NCBI RefSeq assembly: GCF_030445035.2
Contig: NC_080698.1
Location: 4,967,501-5,031,500, forward strand
Source: Dasypus novemcinctus
Lineage: Eukaryota; Chordata; Mammalia; Cingulata; Dasypodidae
Direction of reading: 5' to 3'
DNA length: 64,000 nucleotides
Shown: positions 23,079 to 33,480 of the stretch, piece after piece
Layout of the letters: each line of letters begins with the position of its first letter
How positions within the stretch are numbered: the first letter of the stretch is position 1
Notes under the pieces: generated by a model
Told to the model about the DNA's origin: nothing
Seen by the model: only the letters and a program-made list of their open reading frames with translations
Databases searched by the model: none
Translations under genes and position numbers: made by a program

Positions 23079-24403
23079 AATTGGAGTCAGAGAGAGGCAG
23101 AGGGCTCACTTCTCTCTCAGAAAAACAGCTAGAGGACAGGGAGAGACCGTCTGGAAAATTGTTCTAGGAGCAACGCCAGACACCCCCCAGAGGGAGAGGG
23201 ACAAAGAAAGAGGACTTGCAGCTGAGAAGACCCCTGAGAGAAGCAGAAGAACTGCTGGCGCCATCCCCCAGCCCCGGAGCACACCGCAGGCGTCCTCTGG
23301 GAAGTGAAGTGGAGAGGTATTTCCTTCCCGGGAAGAGGGAGGGTGTGACCGGCCAAGCCTGGCTCTGCATAGCCCCCGCCGAGGGGCGTCACTTCTGCAC
23401 CACCTGAAATACCCCTGCCTGGGCAGGCCCCCAGCAAGTGCATTTCTCTCTAGCATCTGGGATCTGAACTGAGAGGGTTGCCGAAGGGCTCCATCTGCTG
23501 GCAGACAAGGGAATTGCATGCAAAAAAATAAAATAAATGAGGCATCCTGGCGCCTGTAAACTGGTCTGCACCCCATTCCTGGGTTCATAGCCCTGGTGTG
23601 AGCAGTTCAATAGGCGCAAACCTAACGACCCAGGAAAAGTTGCACCAAGAGTCGAAGAATAGGGTAACACAAGGATCTCAACGGTAAATCCCACCCCGGA
23701 GAGAAAAACTGACTCAGAGGAAACTCATCGTAATCAGATGTAGAGACATCAAGAAAGTGAAAGCCATACTAAGAAAAAGGAAGATAGGGTGAGGCAAAGG
23801 AACAAATCAAAGCTCCCGATGGAACACAAGATTAGAAACAACAGTCATGGATCTTCATATAAATCTCCTGAATCAAATCATGGAGTTGAAGGACAACATT
23901 GCTAAAGAAATAAGACATTAAGAAGACACTGGGGGAAGCGGGTGTGGCTCAAGTGATCGGACTCCCATCTACCATATAGGATGTCCTGGGTTTGATTCCT
24001 GGGGCCTTCTAGTGAAGGTGAGCTGGCCCACACAGAGTGCTGGCCTGCGCAGAGAGCTGGCACAACAAGATGATGCAACAAAAAGAGGTAGGAGAGACAA
24101 TAAGAGAAGCAGCAAACCAGAGAGCTGAGGTGGCGCAAGAGATTGAGCACCTTTCTCCGACTCTGGAAGGTTCCAGAATTGGTTCCCAGTGCTGCCTAAA
24201 GAGAAGATGAGCAGACAAAGAAGAGCACACAGCAAGCGAATGGACGTAGCAGACAGCAAGCACAAAAACAATGGGGGGAGGAATAAATTAACTTTTTTAA
24301 AAAAAGACACTGGGTAAGCGCAATGAAGAATTTGAAAGCTTGAGAAGAAAAATAACAGCCTATGGGAATGAAAGACACAATAGATGAAATTAAAAATACA
24401 GTA
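23079..24403 (+). mobile_element. L1: L1 5' UTR plus start of ORF1 (truncated)
   Basis: A GC-rich L1 5' UTR (23079-23700) runs into the 5' end of ORF1 (23740-24403), where AT-rich coding-like text (e.g. 'ggagttgaaggacaacattgctaaagaaata' and, after the SINE, 'gaatttgaaagcttgagaag') would form the coiled-coil. It is interrupted by a DAS SINE at 23933-24302. At about 24404 a second L1 5' UTR starts, so two L1 5' regions lie head-to-tail. The 23700-23830 and 25050-25170 segments are homologous ('agatg..tagacat...aag...', 'aaaggaacaaatcaaa/aaagggacaaaccaaa'). Confidence 0.72.
23933..24302 (+). mobile_element. DAS-SINE: Complex dimeric DAS SINE
   Basis: The tRNA head at 23933-24010 (GGGAAGCGGGTGTGGCTCAA; B-box region TGGGTTTGATTCC) is followed by body text and then by a second, diverged tRNA-like head at about 24117-24185 (GAGCTGAGGTGGCGCAAGAG; GGTTCCAGAATTGGTTCCC), then an A-rich tail. 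It is flanked by the target duplication GAAGACACTGGG (23922-23933) / AAAGACACTGGG (24303-24314). It sits in the ORF1 region of the host L1. Confidence 0.86.
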
Positions 24404-25527
24404 GAGCCAGGAGACTTCTGGGAAGATGGCTTCAGAGTAGGTAGGAAGGGTTCAACACTCTCACAAAATCAATGGCGCTTCAAGGGCAAAGAGATCCTGA
24501 GGGAGCTGTGCATCCTCCAGGAGGGCGGGACAGAGAGAGAAAGAAGCTGAGGTGAAGACCATGAGTTAGCAGCCCCCGCAGCCAGGAACAGCGCCCATCC
24601 CCCACCCTCAAGGCGCACAGCCTGCATAAAACCTGCACTCACTGCAGCCAACTGAGAGGGGAGCAGACATCGACCTCCCTGGGAAGAGGGGGTGCAGTGG
24701 AGGGTGGAGAGCAGTTTCTCTTCAGTGAGTTTGGCCAGCAGAGCCCGCTTTGAATCTTGGCTCTGGGCAGACCAGAATCATGGGCAAGTGGAGGATGAAA
24801 GAGATGCCTCCAAGGAAAGGTTCGCCAACGAGCGCCATCTCCTGGCTGGCTGGGAAACTGCAAGGAGAAAAATGACTTTTAGGAGTCTCTCTTCCCAGAC
24901 CCCTTGGATCTGTGCCCCATTAGTGAGTCCCTGGCCCTACTTTTATAACTTAACTTAGGCAATTTTAAAGACATAGAATAAGTTGAACAAAAAAATCAAA
25001 GAAGAGTAGTGAAAGAAAATCACTAGACAAGAGAGAGAAATTTACCATCCCAGTAAATTCACCAACATAATCAGATGCCTAGACATAAGCAAAAAATGAC
25101 AAGCCAGGAAGAGATGGCCCAGCCAAAGGGACAAACCAAAACTCCTGTTGAGACACAGGATTTAAGGTAACTAATGATAATCACTTATTTAGCTTAAAGG
25201 GTAAAAAGGACAGACTGTAGTAAGATATGACATATGAAAGCCAAAGGATAAAATGGACAAAGTAAGTAATGCCTTTACAGTAATAACACTAAACATCAGT
25301 GGACTGTACTCCCCAATCAAAAGACAGACTGACAGAATGGATAAAATATATGAGCTGTCTATGTCCTTCTGTAAGAGACTCACTTTAGACATAAGAACAC
25401 AATCAGATTAAAATGAAAGGCTGGAAAAAGACGCTCCACACAAATAGTAACCAAAAAAGATCTGGAGTAGCAATATTAATATTGGACAAAATAAACTTTA
25501 AATGCAAAACTGTTATAAGAGATTAAG

Positions 25528-25956
25528 AGGGAAGCGGATTTGGCCCAATGAATAGGGCGTCCGCCTACCACATGGGAGGTCTGCGGTTCAAATCCCAGGC
25601 CTCCTTGACCTGTGTGGAGCTGGCCCATGCACAGTGCTGATGTGCACAAGGAGTGCCGTGCCACGCAGGGGTGTCCCCCACATAGGGGAGCCCCACACAC
25701 AAGGAGTGCGCCCCATAAGGAGAGCCGGCCAGCACATAAGAAAGTGCAGCCTGCCCAGGAATGGCGCCACCCACACAGAGAGCTGACACAACAGAATGAT
25801 GCAACAAAAACACAGATTCCCCGTGCCACTGATAAGGATAGAAGCAGTCACAGAAGAACACACAGCGAATGGACACAGAGCAGACAACAGGGCAGGGGGA
25901 AGGGAAGAGAAATAATTTTAAAAAAAGATGGCATTAAAAAGTTAAATTAAACTTTA
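25528..25956 (+). mobile_element. DAS-SINE: DAS SINE, full length
   Basis: Begins GGGAAGCGGATTTGGCCCAATG with B-box region GGTTCAAATCCCAGGCCTCC, then the GC-rich body ('gtgccgtgccacgcaggggtgtcccccac', 'gtgcagcctgcccaggaatggcgccac') and an A-rich tail. It is flanked by AGATTAAG on both sides (25520-25527 and 25959-25966). It lies in the endonuclease region of the host L1. This is the best-preserved DAS copy in the window and the best taxonomic marker. Confidence 0.95.
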
Positions 25957-26049
25957 AAAGATTAAGGTTACTATATACTAATAAAAGGGGGAAATTCACC
26001 AAGAAAAAAATAACTGTAATAAATACCTAACCCAGGTGCCACAAAATAC

Positions 26050-26328
26050 ATGAGGCAAACACTCACAAAACTGAAGGGAGAAATAAATGTCTCTACAATA
26101 ATAGTTGGAGCCTTCAGTATACCACTCTCCACACTGGACAGAATATCTGGGCAGAGGATAAATATGGAAACAGGGAGGCTGAATCACACGAATGAACTAA
26201 ACCTAACAGATATTTGTAGAGCATTATACCCCCAAACAGCAGGATATGCGTTCTTTTCAAGTGCTCATGGATCCTTCTCCAAGATAGACCATATGTTGGG
26301 ACACAAGACAGGTCTCAAGAAATTTTAA
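26050..26328 (+). pseudogene. L1 ORF2 endonuclease fragment
   Basis: Open for 92 codons. It shows L1 AP-endonuclease-like text: VGAFSIPLSTLDR (corresponding to the VGDFN core of intact enzymes, with the Asp-Asn pair altered here to Ala-Phe-Ser) and SKIDHMLGHKTGLKK. Just downstream (about 26350-26385), in another frame, lies SDHNGMKLEIN, which holds the conserved Asp-His of the fold. The loss of VGDFN and the frame break make it non-functional. Confidence 0.85.
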
Positions 26329-26604
26329 AAGACTGAAATTATACAAACACTTTCTCTGACCATAATGGAATGAAGCTGGAAATCAATAAAGGCTAGAAAA
26401 AGGGGAAATTCACAAACATATGGAGATGAAACAGCATACTCTTAAATAAAATCAGTGGGTCAAAGAAGAAACTGCAAGAAAAATCAGTAAATATCTCAAG
26501 ACAAATGAAAATGAGAACACAACATATCGAAACCTATGGGATACAGCAAAGGAAGCACTGAGAGGGAAATTTATACCCTCAATGCTCACATTAAAAAAGA
26601 AGAA

Positions 26605-26672
26605 AGAGGGGAGTGAATGTAAAGCCTGCTTCCCATGTACGAGGTTCAATCCCTGGTACCGCATAAAAAGGT
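26605..26672 (+). mobile_element. Tiny tRNA-derived SINE relic
   Basis: A 60-70 bp remnant containing 'gcctgcttcccatgtacgaggttcaatccctggtacc', i.e. the central part and B box of the short DAS head, with a probable A-rich duplication ('aaagaagaaagag' left, 'gtgaaagaagaa' right). It interrupts the ORF2 text of the host L1. Confidence 0.6.
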
Positions 26673-27256
26673 GAAAGAAGAATCAGAAAAAGAAAGCTAA
26701 ACTCAAAGACCTAACTGCACACCCAGAGCAACTAAGAAAAGAACAGCAAACTAATCCCAAACCAAGCCAAAGAAAGCAAATAATAAACAATTAGAGCAAA
26801 ATAAATGAAATCGAGAACAACAACAACAACAAAAACAATAATAGAATCAACAAAACCTAAAGTTTTGTTATTCAAGATCAACAAAATTGACAGACCCTTA
26901 GCTAGTCTGACAAAGCAACAAAGAGAGAAGATGCAAATAAATCAGAAATGAGAGGTGGGCATTACCACCAACCTTACAGAAATAACATCATAAGAGGATG
27001 CCGTGAACAACTGTATGCCAACAAAGTACACAACATAGACAACAGACAGAATGGACAAATTCCTAAAAACACATGAATAACCTAAACTGACCCTAGAAGA
27101 AATAGAAGACCTCACCAGAACAATCTCAAGTAAAGACACTGAGACAGTCATCAAAAACCTCCCAAAAATGACTTCACAGGTGAATTCTACCAATCATTCA
27201 AAGTTGATCTAATTCCAGCCTTGCCTAAGCTCTTCCAAAAAATTGAATAGGAAACA

Positions 27257-27466
27257 GTGCTACTAAACTCATTCTATGAAACCAACATCGCCCTAATACC
27301 AAAGGCAGATAAAGGTATTTTGGGGAAAAAAAATTACAGACCAAATTCTCTAATGAATAGAGATGCAAAAATCCTCAACAAAATATTACCAAACCGAATC
27401 CAAAAGCATGTTAAAATAATTATCCGCCACAATCAAGTAGGCTTTATCCCAGGTATGCAAGGGTAG
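27257..27466 (+). pseudogene. L1 ORF2 reverse-transcriptase N-terminal fragment
   Basis: Open for 69 codons. Contains [23 protein letters not shown] and [12 protein letters not shown], the fingers region of L1 RT (motifs 0-2). The catalytic box is about 380 bp further on: a change gives F-S-D-D in place of F-A-D-D (Asp codons at 27846-27851). The two are joined by several frame breaks, so no enzyme can be made. Confidence 0.83.
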
Positions 27467-29051
27467 TTTAACACAAGAAAATCAATTAGTTCAATAAACC
27501 ACACTGATAAATTGACGAAGATAAATCACCTGATCATCTCACTTGACGAAGAAAAGGCATTTGACAAAATACAGCATTCTTTCCTAATGAAAACACTCTA
27601 AAAGATAGAAGGAAGCTTTCTCACATGGTAAGGTGCGCATATGAAAAACCCCAGCTAACCCTGGACTCGATGGTGAAGGCTGAGAGCTTTCTGGCTGAGA
27701 TCAGGAACAGTAGAAGGATAAGGATGCCCATTGTCACCATTGTTACTCAATATTGTGCTAGAAGTTCTAGCTAAAGGATTTAGGCAAGAAAGAAAAATAA
27801 AATGAACCCAAATGGGAAAGAAAAGTAAAACTTTTGCTATTCTCTGATGATATGATCGCATATCTAGAAAATCCTGAAAAATCCACAACGAAGCTCTAGA
27901 ACTAATAGATGAGTTCAACAAGGTGGCGAAACACAAGATAGATATGCAAAAATCAGTAGGCTTTCTATACACGACTGATGAGCAATCTGAGAAGGAAGTC
28001 AGAAAAAATTCCATTTATAATAGCAACTGAAAGAATCAAATATTTAGGAATAAACCTAACCAAGGACATAAAGGACCTGTATTTAGAAAACCATAAAACA
28101 TTGCCAAAAGATACCAAAGAAGACCTAAATAAATAGGATGTTCCACCTTCACAGGTTGGAAGACTAAATGACATTAAGATGTCAATTCTATCCAAACAGA
28201 TCTACAAATTCAACACAATCCCAATAAAAAACCCAACAGCCTTTTTTACAGAAATGGAAAAGCCAGTTATCAAATTTATTTGGAAGGTAATGGGGCCCCA
28301 AATAGCCCAAAAAAGTTCTTAAAAAAGAAATATAAAGTTGGAGGACTCTCAGTTCCTGATGTATTACTTAGCTACAGTGCTAAAATAAGCATTGTATTGG
28401 AATAAAGATAGACATATTAACCAATGAAACCAAAACAAGAACTCAGAAATTGACCTCATGTCTACAGTCAAGTGCAAGGCTGTCAAGCCCACCCAGCTGG
28501 GTCAGAACAGTCTACTCAACAAATGGTGCTGTAAGACCTGGACCTCCATATCCAAAAGAAAGAAGGAGACCCCTGTCTCACACCTTATATAAAAATTAAC
28601 TCAAAATGCATCAAGGACCTAAATATAAAAAGTACAGCCATAAGAATCCTAGAAGAAAGTGTCAGGAAACATCTTTAAAATCCTATAGGCAGTTAGTTTC
28701 TTAAAACTAACACCCAAAGCATGAGCAATGAAAGTAAAAATAAATATACAGGACCTCCTCAAAATTAAACACTCATTCTTCAAAAGACGTTTGTCAAGGA
28801 TGTAAAAAGGCAGCCGACTCGATGGGAGAAAATATTCGGAAACCGCATATCCAATGAAGAGATCATGCAACTCAGTTTAAAAATGGGCAAAAGACTTGAA
28901 CAGGCATTTTTCCAAAGAAAAATTCCAAGTGACCAAAAAGCACATGAAACAATGTTCAACCTCACTACCTATTAGGGAGCTGCAGATCAGAACTATGATT
29001 TTATAATGGCCTTATAGAATGGCCATTTAAAAAAAAAAAATTAAACTACAA

Positions 29052-29483
29052 GTGTTGGAGAAGATGTGGAGAAATAGCAACACTCCTTCACTGTTGGTGG
29101 AGTGTAGAATGGAGCAGTCTCTGTGGAAGACAGTTTGGCAGTACCCCAAGAAGCTGACTATAGAACTGCCATATGATCCAGCAATCCCACAACTAGGAAT
29201 ATATTTAGAAGAACTGAAAGCAAGGAAGTGTACCGACGTTTGCACACCAATGTTCATAGTAGCATTATTCACAATGGCTAAAATATGGAAACAGCCCAAG
29301 GGTCCATCAGCCAATGAATGGATAAAGAAAATAGGGCATATATACACTATGAAATGCTATTCAGCTCTAAGAAGAAATGACACCCAGAAGCATATGACAA
29401 CAAAGTTGAACCTTGAGGACATTATGTTGAGTGAGATAAGCCAGACACAACAGGACAAATATTGTATGGTCTCACTAATATGA
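29052..29483 (+). pseudogene. L1 ORF2 C-terminal fragment
   Basis: The longest L1 coding remnant in the window (143 codons). It has [50 protein letters not shown] and MLSEISQTQQDKYCM, the conserved C-terminal region of L1 ORF2p. The cysteine-rich motif normally just upstream is not recognisable (CRMEQSLW remains). The natural L1 ORF2 stop is at or near the end of this frame; 3' UTR follows. Confidence 0.88.
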
Positions 29484-30206
29484 ACTAAATATGATGAGTA
29501 AACTCATGGAGGTAAACGCTAACGTATAGGTTACTAGGAGATAGAGTGTGGGTTGAGAATGGGAACTGATACTCAGTGTATGTGGAATTTTCAGTAATGT
29601 TTACTGTCAAAGTGTAGAAGTGAATAGAATTAGTGATAGCACATTATAGTGAGTATAATTAATGCTGCTGCTTTATAAATGTGACTGACGTGACTGGTGG
29701 AAAGTATTCTATGTATGTATATGTCAATTGAAGCTAGAGAATAATCTAGGGGTTATAACAGTGATTTTGGTGGTAGATGAAAATTGTGATTTAATAATAT
29801 AAATATGAGAATATTCTTCTTTTACAAAGCATTAAGAATATGGAGATACACAGGGGAATTACACCTAACTTATGGAAGATGGTTAATAATATTGTAATAT
29901 TTTTGCAGCAGTGGCAAAGATCTTAAATAAATTTTAAAGGACAACAATGGGGGTGGTATAAAGGGGCATGGGATTTTTCCTTTTGGAGTAATGAAAACAT
30001 TTTAGAATTGACTGAAGTGATGACAGCATAACTGTGTGATAAAAATGAGAGCCACTAAGTGTACACTTTGAATGGATTGTACAAGGCATGGGATGATATA
30101 ATACAGGGAATCTTGTGGTGGAAGATGGATTGTGGTTAACAGAACCAATATGAGAACATTCAAAGTTGGAGCAGACTTTGAATGCACAAAGGTGATGTGA
30201 TGCAGA

Positions 30207-32062
30207 AGGCCATTATATATTAATAAAAGGGGCACTCTGCCAGGAAGGAGTAACACTCAAATACCTACACACCTAACCAGGGGGCCCCAAAACACATGAG
30301 CCAAATGCTGGCAAAACCGAAGGGAGAAACAGACCTCTCTACAATAATTTCGGAGACTTCAGCACACCACTCACATCAGTAGATGGAACAACTAGACAGA
30401 AGATCAGCAAGGAAACTGAGAACTTGAACAATATGATAAACGAGCTGGACCTGACAGACATATACAGAACACTGCACCGCAAATCAGGAGGTTACACATT
30501 CTTCTAAAGTGCTCATAGACCTTTCTCCAGGATAGGCCATATGTTGGGTCACAAAACACATCTCAAATATAAAAAGATTGAAATTATACAAAGCACCTTT
30601 TCTGATCATAATAGAATGAAACTGGAAATCAATAATAGCTGGGAAAGGAGGGAAACTTGCAAATGTGTGGAGGCTAAACAATACACTCCTAAACAATTAG
30701 TAGGACAAAGAAGTAAGTACAAGAGAAATTAGTAAATATCTCAAGACAAATAAAAACAAGAACACAACTTATCAAAACTTACGGTGTACAGATAAGACAG
30801 TGCTGAGAAGGAAATTTATAGCACTAAATACCTATATTAAAGAAGAAAGAGCTAAACCAAAGACCTATCTGCATACCTGGAGGAACTAGAAAAAGAACAA
30901 TAAACCAATATCAAAACAAGCAAGAGGAAAGAAATAAAGATTAGAGCAGAAATAAATGAAATTAAAATCAACAAAACCACAGCTTTTTTTTTTTTTTAGA
31001 CAATAGTAATTGACAAACCATTAGCTAGAGTAACAAAGAGGAAAAGGAGATGCAAATAAATAAGAGGGGGCGTTATGACTGACCCCACAGAAATAAAAGG
31101 GATCATAAGAGTATGAGAAACTGTTTGCCAACAAAGTAGACAACCTAGATGGACAAATTCCTAGAAACGCACAAGCAACCTACATTGACTTTACAAGCAA
31201 TACAGGCACTCAGCAAACCAATCACAAGTAAAGAGATTGAATCAGTCGTCAAAAGTCTTCCAGCAAAGTTCAGGACCAGATGGCTTTACAGGTTAATTCT
31301 ACCAAACATTTCAAGAAGAATTCATACCAGTCCTGTTTAAACGCTTCCAAAAACTTGAAGAAAAGGGAAATTTACCCAACACATTTTATGAAGCCAGCAT
31401 CACCCTAACACCAAAGCCAGATAAAGATATCACAAGAAAATAAAATTACAGACCAATCTCTCTGATGAAAACAGATGCAAAAAATTCTCAGTGAAATACT
31501 TGCGAATCAAATCTAGCAGCATACACAATCAAGTGAGTTTTATTCCTTATATACAAGGGTGTTTAAATATGAGAAAAATCAGTTTGTGTAATATACCACA
31601 CTAACAAACTGAGGGGAAAATACATGATCATCTTGCTTGATACAGCAAAGACATTGGCCAAAATCCAGCATCATTTCTTGATCAAAAGCATTTTGAAAGA
31701 GAGGAATAGAAGGAAAGTTCCTCAACAAGATAAAGGGCATATATGAAAAACCTTCAGCCAACATCATATTCAGTGGGGAAATGTTGAAAGCCTTCCCTCT
31801 AAGATGTGGAACAAGACAAGACAAGGATGCCCACTGTCGCCACTGTCATTCAACACTGTGCTAGAAGTCCCAGCTAGAACAATGAGACAAGAAAAGGAAA
31901 TAAAAGGCACCTAAACTGGAAAAGAGGAAGTAAAGCTCTCACTTTTGGCAGATGACATGATCTTATATTTAGAAAATTCTCTAACATTTATTGAAAGATC
32001 TCCAAAAAAGCTATTAGCAATAACAAGTGAGTTCAACAAAGTGACAGGATACAGGTAAACAC
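30207..32062 (+). mobile_element. L1: L1 ORF2 fragment, plus strand
   Basis: A second plus-strand ORF2, starting in the endonuclease and ending just past the RT catalytic box. Landmarks: endonuclease IGHMLGHKTHLKYKK and FSDHNRMKLEIN (30530-30640), RT fingers (31380-31560), and L-A-D-D with the Asp pair encoded at 31951-31956 (F changed to L). A poly-T run interrupts it at 30984-30997. It parallels the matching part of the L1 on its left and is equally decayed. It may be the displaced remainder of the L1 whose 5' end is at 23079-24403, but the break points do not match without a deletion. Confidence 0.8.
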
Positions 32063-32129
32063 ATATAAGTTGCAGAGATGGAAATAGATGAGCAGTTTTG
32101 TGTGGTTGGGGAAGGATAGAGAGATTGAG

Positions 32130-32290
32130 AGGTGGATCCTTTATATTCCTGGTTAAATTAATTCCTAAACATGTCTTTTTGTCGCCATTGTAAATGGAAT
32201 TTTTTTCTTGATTTCCTCCTCAGATTGTTCATTATTTAGTATAGAGACATGTCTGATTTTTGCATATTTAATTTACCTGAATCCTGTCAC
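32130..32290 (-). mobile_element. L1: L1 ORF2 fragment, inverted
   Basis: Plus-strand text 'gtctttttgtcgccattgtaaatggaatttttttcttg', 'ctcagattgttcattatttagtatag' and 'ctgatttttgcatatttaat' is antisense L1 ORF2 just downstream of the RT. It is head-to-head with the plus-strand fragment ending at 32062. About 70 bp of unassigned sequence lies between. Confidence 0.7.
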
Positions 32291-32533
32291 CCCCAGAACA
32301 ATGACAGTCGTGGTATGAAAGCTCACTGATCACAGATCACCATGGCAGACAAAAAAAGAAAAGATTTGAAATGCTGTAAGAATTACCAAAGTGTGACGCC
32401 GAGACACAAAGTGAGTGCATGCCATTGGCACCGATGGGCTTAGTTCACGCAAGGTTGCCACAACCTTCAATTTGTGAGAAACACACTATCTGCAAAATGC
32501 AATGAAACACATTAAGACGAGATGTGCCTATGA
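32291..32533. mobile_element. Tigger1: Tigger1-like DNA transposon, right part
   Basis: Contains 'tcactgatcacagatcaccatggcagac', 'aagaattaccaaagtgtgacgcc', 'aggttgccacaaccttcaatttgtgagaaac' and ends with the decayed terminal repeat 'gacgagatgtgccta'. This is the opposite end to 22640-23078 in the same orientation, so the two are one transposon split by later insertions. Most of the transposase-coding interior is missing. Confidence 0.85.
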
Positions 32534-33305
32534 AGAATCAGCAAGTTAGTTTTCTTCTAACAGATACCAACTTTAGCTGCAACTAAAGAAGAATTGCCTC
32601 ATATATTGAAGGGTTAAGAAGTATGACAAAACTTCCCTGGAAATGCCACAGAATTAGTCAACAGGATTGGAAAGGGAAGTCCCAAATTCAGTGGAGTGAA
32701 CTACGTGTGTAACTGGCCCATTTTCAAGTCAGATTTTATGCTACATCCGGGTTTTTAAATAATTACAGGTTAGGTTAGGGAAGGTTTTTGTGGAAAATAC
32801 ATATGTGTGTATAAAAGTTTATATTTACACATATAGCTTATGGATTCAGAAGAAGAAACAGTGAAATAAATGTCTCTTGTCCTTCGGTTCTGACATGGGC
32901 CGTTTCCCTTGTGCCCACAGGCTCCTGGACAGCCCCTCTGTTTGCCTAGTGTTCAACTTCTACGTTAAGTATTATTAAACTTTGTTTTGTTTCCTGCTCC
33001 CCTTACCCTTTTTTGCAGTTATTTTCAGCCTTCAAAATGCACAGCCCAGTCATCTCTGGGCTGTGACGGCAGGTTCTTGGGGCTCCTCCACCGTGATACT
33101 CCGCCGCAGGGTGCGCCTCTCATCTGTAACTCTCACCTCTGCCGTGATTCTGAGCTTAGGTTCTCTTCTTCTGTCTTCCAGCTTCCCAAAGAGCCGCCTC
33201 AGCTGCAGCTTCCTTCCACTGCTCGGTGCCAAACCAGTGTTGTGGCAGCTGTGTGGCCTGGAAGGGGAAGAAGAGGCAGCTCTGTGGCGCAGAGGTTTTG
33301 CTTCT
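32534..33305. other. Single-copy DNA, no gene seen
   Basis: AT-rich to 32980, then GC-richer. Overlapping open frames at 32982-33521 (179 codons, plus) and others on both strands start in T-rich text and run into the L2 relic, so they are not genes. Confidence 0.4.
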
Positions 33306-33480
33306 CGTTCATTCAACAAGCATTTATTGAACATATACTGTGTGCCAAGCACTGTTCCAGCACTGCCAGAGACAGATGAGAGGCACACCCAAAGGGGCTT
33401 CCATTCCGGTGGGGAATCATTAGATAAACTAGTGCAGAAATACAGGAAGAACGTACTTCCACGTGGTGGTGAGTGCTATG
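33306..33480 (-). mobile_element. L2: L2 LINE 3' end fragment
   Basis: Plus-strand text is the antisense L2 3' terminus: 'ttcattcaacaagcatttattgaac', 'atactgtgtgccaagcactgttcca', 'ggggcttccattc' and 'ggtgagtgctatgat'. It is one of the clearest L2 copies in the window. Confidence 0.8.

Larger units (their letters stand above)
24404..30206 (+). mobile_element. L1: Near-complete L1 LINE, plus strand
   Basis: The 5' terminus reads GGAGACTTCTGGGAAGATGGC (about 24408), the usual L1 start with its YY1-like AAGATGGC. The 5' UTR runs to about 25170. ORF1 is nearly all deleted: the text jumps at about 25170 to the approach of ORF2 (25250). ORF2 pieces then follow in order: endonuclease (25280-26380), RT (27250-27900, with NYRPNSLM and an SDD variant at the catalytic box), thumb and C-terminus (28150-29483), then the 3' UTR to about 30206. 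Many stops and frameshifts. It is interrupted by a full-length DAS SINE (25528-25956) and a small SINE relic (26605-26672). Confidence 0.85.

Noticed and set aside
25565..25887. About 100-codon open frames rich in Cys, Trp and His at 2506-2989, 25476-25887 and 55243-55751
   Set aside because: All three sets lie on full-length DAS SINEs and share text because the SINE does; they are not protein genes.
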